Assembly (NCBI RefSeq): GCF_017114995.1
Contig: NZ_JABXKL010000020.1
Location: 1-64,000 of the forward strand
Direction of reading: 5' to 3'
DNA from: Nostoc sp. NMS9
Lineage (GTDB): Bacteria; Cyanobacteriota; Cyanobacteriia; Cyanobacteriales; Nostocaceae
Length of the DNA: 64,000 nt
Shown: positions 59,289 through 64,000 of the stretch, in pieces
Numbering within the stretch: position 1 is the stretch's first letter
Layout: each line of letters begins with the position of its first letter
The notes under the pieces: model-generated
What the model saw: the letters and a program-made list of their open reading frames with translations, nothing else
Databases searched by the model: none
What the model was told of the DNA's origin: nothing
Made by a program: the position numbers and the translations under genes

Positions 59289-59654
59289 TTAAAAAACCTT
59301 AAGCATCCCACTAGCTTGCAGTAAATCTGGAACAGCAGAAGCATTCCATTTACCTTCTACACATCGCCCTGTATTCAAGATGAAGCGCAGACTGTAATCA
59401 TGAGGATAGCCTTCCACTTCCATCCATAATAAATCGCTTTCGGCTTCACAAGTAATTTTTTCCTCTTCCATCAATTCAGTTACGAGTTGCTTCATGGTGT
59501 CTGCTAGCTGTGCTAGTAGACGACAAAAATCATTTAACTCGGCTTCGGTTAACTCAATTGCCCAATCATCTGTACCGACTAAACCTTTAAACTCAGGTGT
59601 ATCGGGGTTCCAGCCAATACGCCAACCCGATCCAGTTTTGACAAGGCGTTCCAT
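59289..59654 (-). CDS. Conserved cyanobacterial DUF1818-like protein
   Basis: 'GSGWRIGWNPDTPEFKGLVGTDDWAIELTEAELNDFCRLLAQLADTM'. Confidence 0.75.
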   Translation of the reverse strand: MERLVKTGSGWRIGWNPDTPEFKGLVGTDDWAIELTEAELNDFCRLLAQLADTMKQLVTELMEEEKITCEAESDLLWMEVEGYPHDYSLRFILNTGRCVEGKWNASAVPDLLQASGMLKVF

Positions 59655-59719
59655 AGTTTAGTTTTTTAAACGCAGAGGTACGCAGAGGTTTAACGCAGAG
59701 GGGCGCAAAGGAAAATTGA

Positions 59720-60370
59720 TCATTTTAGTAGTTCGGCACCTCCTCGTTGTGGTGGCTGTGGGGTAGTTGATGTAGTTGGACTGGGTGCGGTGTTGGAGTT
59801 AGGGGGTACGGTGTTTTGGGAAGTAGGATTAAATATATTGACTAAGACTTGTACTAGGGCATCTCGTTGGCTGTGGGTGAGGCTTTTGATAGCTTTGCGA
59901 TCGCCTTCTATGGGATTTTCCCGTAGTGCATCATTTCCTGGATAGGTAGTATCATACATAATTTCATTTGCACCCAGGTAATCAGCTAAAGTCAGCTTCC
60001 AATCTAAGCGATAAATGGGGGCCCGCCCTTTGGTATAAATGTGATATCTAATTAGACGATTTGCTAAGGTATTGTTTTCGGCAACTTTCCCATTTTCTTT
60101 GCTGATATACTTATTTTCCCGTGGAAAATCTGGCAATTGCTGATAAACTATCTGCCAAACATCGCTAGGAGTGATTGTCTGGGCATCAGCAGGTTGGATA
60201 CTAAATAAATTTCTATGTATTGATTTATCCGCCCCGGAACCTAAAATAATTACACCCATTACCATTAATAAGGTAAGCAGTAGTGGTGTTAGCGGATAAC
60301 TAAGGTTGAGCCAGCGCAAAGTTGCGAGTTTTGAGAAAATTGATTTAAACAGAAATTTTTTCTCTTTCAT
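59720..60370 (-). CDS. Conserved hypothetical protein with N-terminal TM segment
   Basis: ORF with hydrophobic N-terminus, 'WQIVYQQLPDFPRENKYIS' and a Pro/Thr-rich C-terminal tail. Confidence 0.65.
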   Translation of the reverse strand: MKEKKFLFKSIFSKLATLRWLNLSYPLTPLLLTLLMVMGVIILGSGADKSIHRNLFSIQPADAQTITPSDVWQIVYQQLPDFPRENKYISKENGKVAENNTLANRLIRYHIYTKGRAPIYRLDWKLTLADYLGANEIMYDTTYPGNDALRENPIEGDRKAIKSLTHSQRDALVQVLVNIFNPTSQNTVPPNSNTAPSPTTSTTPQPPQRGGAELLK

Positions 60371-60444
60371 AGAACAATATTTTGGGCTTGCTGAGTGAAA
60401 ATATGAATTTGCCTGATTCAGAATTCACCACTCAGCACTCTATC

Positions 60445-60681
60445 TTATAGTTCGCCGATAATTTCTGGTTGAGTCAATTCATCGGACATTTCGATAATTG
60501 CCCTTAGTACTGGCTTCATCATCGCATCTTCGTTGCTTTCAAAGTCTTCGTAACGCCGACGTTTAGCACGATTTGCTACCTGAACCGTAATGCGATAACG
60601 ATTTGAGGCTGCACTAATCAGATCCTCAGCCCGGTGCATAATCTGAGATTGAGTTGTCTCGAACTTAGAACGCTTTAGCAT
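60445..60681 (-). CDS. rpoZ: DNA-directed RNA polymerase omega subunit
   Basis: '[35 protein letters not shown]...[15 protein letters not shown]', the cyanobacterial omega pattern. Confidence 0.92.
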   Translation of the reverse strand: MLKRSKFETTQSQIMHRAEDLISAASNRYRITVQVANRAKRRRYEDFESNEDAMMKPVLRAIIEMSDELTQPEIIGEL

Positions 60682-60831
60682 AATCAGTGGTTCTTAGGGT
60701 CATTCTCCAGTGTAACAGCACTAAATCAGTCTACTGCTGTCTGTTAAATCGCCAGCAACCTCTCTATTGATAGAGGCTAAGATATTTTAGTAACTTTATA
60801 AGTAACTTGTAGTATTAAATAACGCACCCTC

Positions 60832-61251
60832 ATGGCTGACCTTGTGGAAACTGCGATCGCAGCGGGTAATTTCAATACCCTAATAAAGGCTGCTAAAGCT
60901 GTAAATTTCATCGAAACTTTGAAAAGCCCTGGTTCTTTCACACTCTTTGCACCGACTGACGAAGCTTTTGCTAATCTGCCAGAGGGAACTTTAGACTCGC
61001 TACTGCAAGATATTCCCAAGCTCCAGAAAATTGTGGCGTATCATATCGCTAGTGGGGATGTTAGGTCTGATGATTTGGTACAGATTAATGAGGCAGAGAC
61101 GCTTGAGGGGTCAATTGTAGCCATTGAATCTGCCGACGGTAAATTTAAGGTAAATAACGCCAATGTCCTGAAAACAGATATTTTAACAGACAATGGCGTG
61201 ATCCATATCATTGATGCGGTGTTGATGCCTGCAATGGTGGCAGGAAAGTAA
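60832..61251 (+). CDS. Fasciclin (FAS1) domain protein
   Basis: '[44 protein letters not shown]'. Confidence 0.97.
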   Translation: MADLVETAIAAGNFNTLIKAAKAVNFIETLKSPGSFTLFAPTDEAFANLPEGTLDSLLQDIPKLQKIVAYHIASGDVRSDDLVQINEAETLEGSIVAIESADGKFKVNNANVLKTDILTDNGVIHIIDAVLMPAMVAGK

Positions 61252-61263
61252 TTTATGGGATGT

Positions 61264-61287
61264 GGGGCATTGGGCATTGGGCATTGG
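61264..61287. repeat. Short tandem repeat (gggcatt)n
   Basis: ggggcattgggcattgggcattgg. Confidence 0.85.
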
Positions 61288-61317
61288 TATTCTCCTTATC
61301 CCCTTGTCCCCCACTCC

Positions 61318-62790
61318 CTACTCGCTACCCCCCACTCCCAGAATGCAGCCACTGCGTGCGGGAACAGTCAATGACAACTGTTGAGTTTCTCCTTTACTAT
61401 TCCACTCAACTTCAGCATTACCATATAAAAGTTTGTTGGGTTGAGTACGCAAAGTGGCGACATCTGCATTTGCTGTTGCCGAACTTGTACCAGCGTTGAT
61501 GGCAATTATTAATTCCTCTGTCCCTAGAGTTCGCGCAAAGATATAAAGTTGCCCTTGAGCAAAGAGAACTTGGTAATCACCTGTACGCAAGGCTGGGTAA
61601 GTGTGGCGGAGGGCAATTAACTGGCGGTGAGTATTGAAAATTTCTTGATTCCAGTTAGTCTCTAAAGGAAAACTACGACGTGAGTCTGGGTCTATTGCTC
61701 CAGGTAAGCCAACTTCATCACCATAGTAGATGCTGGAGGCACCGGGAAAGGTGAGCAACAGTAGAGTTGACAATTCTATACTGGCGATATCGCCGCCTGC
61801 AATGGTCATCAATCGGGCTGTATCGTGACTTGCAAGCAAATTGAGTTGAGTTAGCTGAATTTCCCAAGGGTAAAGTTGCAGTACTTCTTGGATTTTGGTG
61901 GCGTACTCGGCAGCAAATAAGGGTGGGTAGGGTTGATAGTCGCGGCTTTGGACTTGTTCTAAGACTACGCGATCGCCTGCTGCAAAGGCAATTGTTGGCC
62001 CAGCAAATAAATAATTCATCACGCCGTCAAATTGCGTCCCATCTAGCCACTCACGTGAATCTCCCCAGACTTCGCCCACAATATAAGCTTCGGGATTGAC
62101 TGCCTTAACGCGATCGCGAAATTCCTGCCAAAAACCAGGAGTTTTGATTTCAAATGGTACATCCAATCGCCAACCATCAATGCCGAATTTAATCCAATAT
62201 TCGGCAATTTCCATAATATATTCTCGTACTTCTGGATTATCGTGGTTAAATTCTGGCAAGGCACGATTTCCCCCCCAACCCACGTAGTTGGCAGGAAATT
62301 CCCCATTATATGGTGAAAGGGGCCAACCTTCTATTTTGAACCAATTTACCCAAGGTGAATGGGGGCCATTTTCTAAAACGTCGTGGAAAAAGAAAAAGCC
62401 CCGGCTGGAATGGTTAAACACCCCATCCAGAACAACTTTGATATTCCGTTGATGGGCTGCATCAAGCAATTCCTTAAAAGCTTCGTTGCCCCCTAACATC
62501 GGGTCAACTTGATAATAATCGTGGGTATGATAGCGATGATTGCTAGCGGATTGAAAAATGGGTGTGAAGTAAATCGCGTTAATCCCTAAATTCTGGATGT
62601 AGTCTAAATCCTCCATGATGCCCCATAAATCCCCGCCTTTATAGCCTTGGAGGGTTGGCATAGAGTCCCAATCTTCCCAACGGGCTTCCTGCAATAACCG
62701 TTTGCGCGGCTGTTTGCTTCTGGCAAAACGATCTGGGAAGATTTGGTAGAAAACAGCGTGCTTCACCCAGTCTGGTGTTTGAATTTGCAT
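61318..62790 (-). CDS. GH13 alpha-amylase/neopullulanase-like glycosidase
   Basis: 'HAVFYQIFPDRFARS', 'IKVVLDGVFNHSSRGF', 'GIDGWRLDVPFEI', 'NLLASHDTARLMTI'. Confidence 0.96.
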   Translation of the reverse strand: MQIQTPDWVKHAVFYQIFPDRFARSKQPRKRLLQEARWEDWDSMPTLQGYKGGDLWGIMEDLDYIQNLGINAIYFTPIFQSASNHRYHTHDYYQVDPMLGGNEAFKELLDAAHQRNIKVVLDGVFNHSSRGFFFFHDVLENGPHSPWVNWFKIEGWPLSPYNGEFPANYVGWGGNRALPEFNHDNPEVREYIMEIAEYWIKFGIDGWRLDVPFEIKTPGFWQEFRDRVKAVNPEAYIVGEVWGDSREWLDGTQFDGVMNYLFAGPTIAFAAGDRVVLEQVQSRDYQPYPPLFAAEYATKIQEVLQLYPWEIQLTQLNLLASHDTARLMTIAGGDIASIELSTLLLLTFPGASSIYYGDEVGLPGAIDPDSRRSFPLETNWNQEIFNTHRQLIALRHTYPALRTGDYQVLFAQGQLYIFARTLGTEELIIAINAGTSSATANADVATLRTQPNKLLYGNAEVEWNSKGETQQLSLTVPARSGCILGVGGSE

Positions 62791-63455
62791 GAATAACTTT
62801 TTGTATGTTTAGAAGCGATCGTTGCAAATATTAGCTTCTTTATGGCTCTTACTTATGATAGAGAATCTGTCATTTCTCAGTATTCATTAGCGATTTAGGC
62901 TTTTTCATGCTGTTTTATACGCAAATGTTATCAGTCTTAACTATTTTGTTTTAGTTTTTAACAATTCAACAAGATAGACTTGCCACTGATGCATTCTGAC
63001 TCCTGTTAGCGCAGCGGGGCGTAGCCCATTCTGACTACTGAATTCTTCTTTGATAAATTTATTTATTACTTAATTATTCTTAATTTTATTTTTTTCACTT
63101 TGTCCGTAATGATTTAGGCAGACAATGGATTAGTTTAATAGCTTCATAAAAATTACCTGTTACCTTAGATTTCGGTAATTCTTAGATGCAACCGATCAAA
63201 GATGTCTCAGGAACCACAGAAAATCACTATGAGGGATACGTAATTTAAGAATATGAGTTATGAATTAGCAATTGTCTTAGGAATAACTCTTACCTCCTAA
63301 GCTTATTTGATGTTATCTATAAAATAAATAGATAACTATAGTCGCATCAAATAATCAAAGCTAAAAAACTGCATACTCTGCGTTAATGCTAGAGCGACTT
63401 ATCCTGCTAGAACTACTACTTTGTTGACAGCAAATAAATTGAGTTTGAGGTAAAA

Positions 63456-64000
63456 ATGAGACACGAAAAACTTTCTCCTGGACTACTTTTGGCATATCAA
63501 GACTATCAAAATGAAGGAGATCAAGCTTTAGTTACACATAAGCGATCGCTTGGCATCATTGCCCATAAAAGCCCGGTCAAGCCCACTAAGAGCGTCGTTT
63601 TTATCTACTGCGACCCCAATGCAGACTTAAGTTATTTATCACAATATAATATTGAAGTCAATCAAAACTCTGGGAGTGTGCGGACAGCTTTCTTACCCAT
63701 AGAGAGTCTAGATGTCTTATCTGAAGAAGATGTGATTCAGCGGATTAAGCCATCACGCAAACTCCATTTGAGGATGGACACTGCAATGGGAACAGTCAAA
63801 CTGCCGGAATTCAAGAATCAAACCGGACTGACTGGAAAAGGAGTAATTATCGGGATTATAGACAGTGGCATCGATCCGAAACACCCCGCTTTTGCTGGAC
63901 GAATTTTACACATTTGGGATCAAACATTGCCAGGGCCAGGAGTCACAGAAGGCGGCTATGGGGCTGAATTTACGGGAGCGCAACTGACAGTTTCTCAAGA
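63456..64000 (+). CDS. S8 family subtilisin-like peptidase (5' part, runs off window)
   Basis: ATG at 63456: MRHEKLSPGLLLAYQDYQNEG... 'GLTGKGVIIGIIDSGIDPKHPAFAGRI'; no stop before the window end. Confidence 0.85.
   Translation, partial: MRHEKLSPGLLLAYQDYQNEGDQALVTHKRSLGIIAHKSPVKPTKSVVFIYCDPNADLSYLSQYNIEVNQNSGSVRTAFLPIESLDVLSEEDVIQRIKPSRKLHLRMDTAMGTVKLPEFKNQTGLTGKGVIIGIIDSGIDPKHPAFAGRILHIWDQTLPGPGVTEGGYGAEFTGAQLTVSQ

Overview
This 64 kb window reads as chromosomal DNA from a filamentous, Nostoc-like cyanobacterium. That is an inference from frequent HIP1-type GCGATCGC octamers, heptanucleotide short tandem repeats (STRRs), a purK-6S RNA arrangement, PEP-CTERM proteins, very large Ser/Thr kinase-histidine kinase hybrids and Uma2-family proteins. 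Housekeeping anchors are purK with an adjacent 6S RNA, argS, rpoZ, tRNA-Pro(UGG), eda-like aldolase, sfsA, a HIT protein and an M16 peptidase pair. Accessory content includes: (i) a compact operon of multi-GAF histidine kinase, stand-alone receiver and large leaderless subtilase (16.8-22.6 kb), next to a truncated tyrosine recombinase; (ii) an archaeal-type CTP-dependent riboflavin kinase-like (DUF120) gene overlapping a methyltransferase; (iii) a decayed Fe-siderophore ABC transporter locus (42.7-43.6 kb) and an intact orphan FecCD permease at 51-52 kb; (iv) a double-glycine-leader peptide ORF; (v) an uncharacterised membrane coiled-coil and vWA-like gene pair; (vi) duplicated choice-of-anchor/PEP-CTERM proteins, one without its tail; (vii) several tandem and inverted DNA repeats, including a 10 x 21-bp alternating array and a 3 x 38/39-bp array abutting an Hsp70-like gene. 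No CRISPR array, intact transposase or rRNA was found. All family names come from motif recognition by eye; no searches were run.
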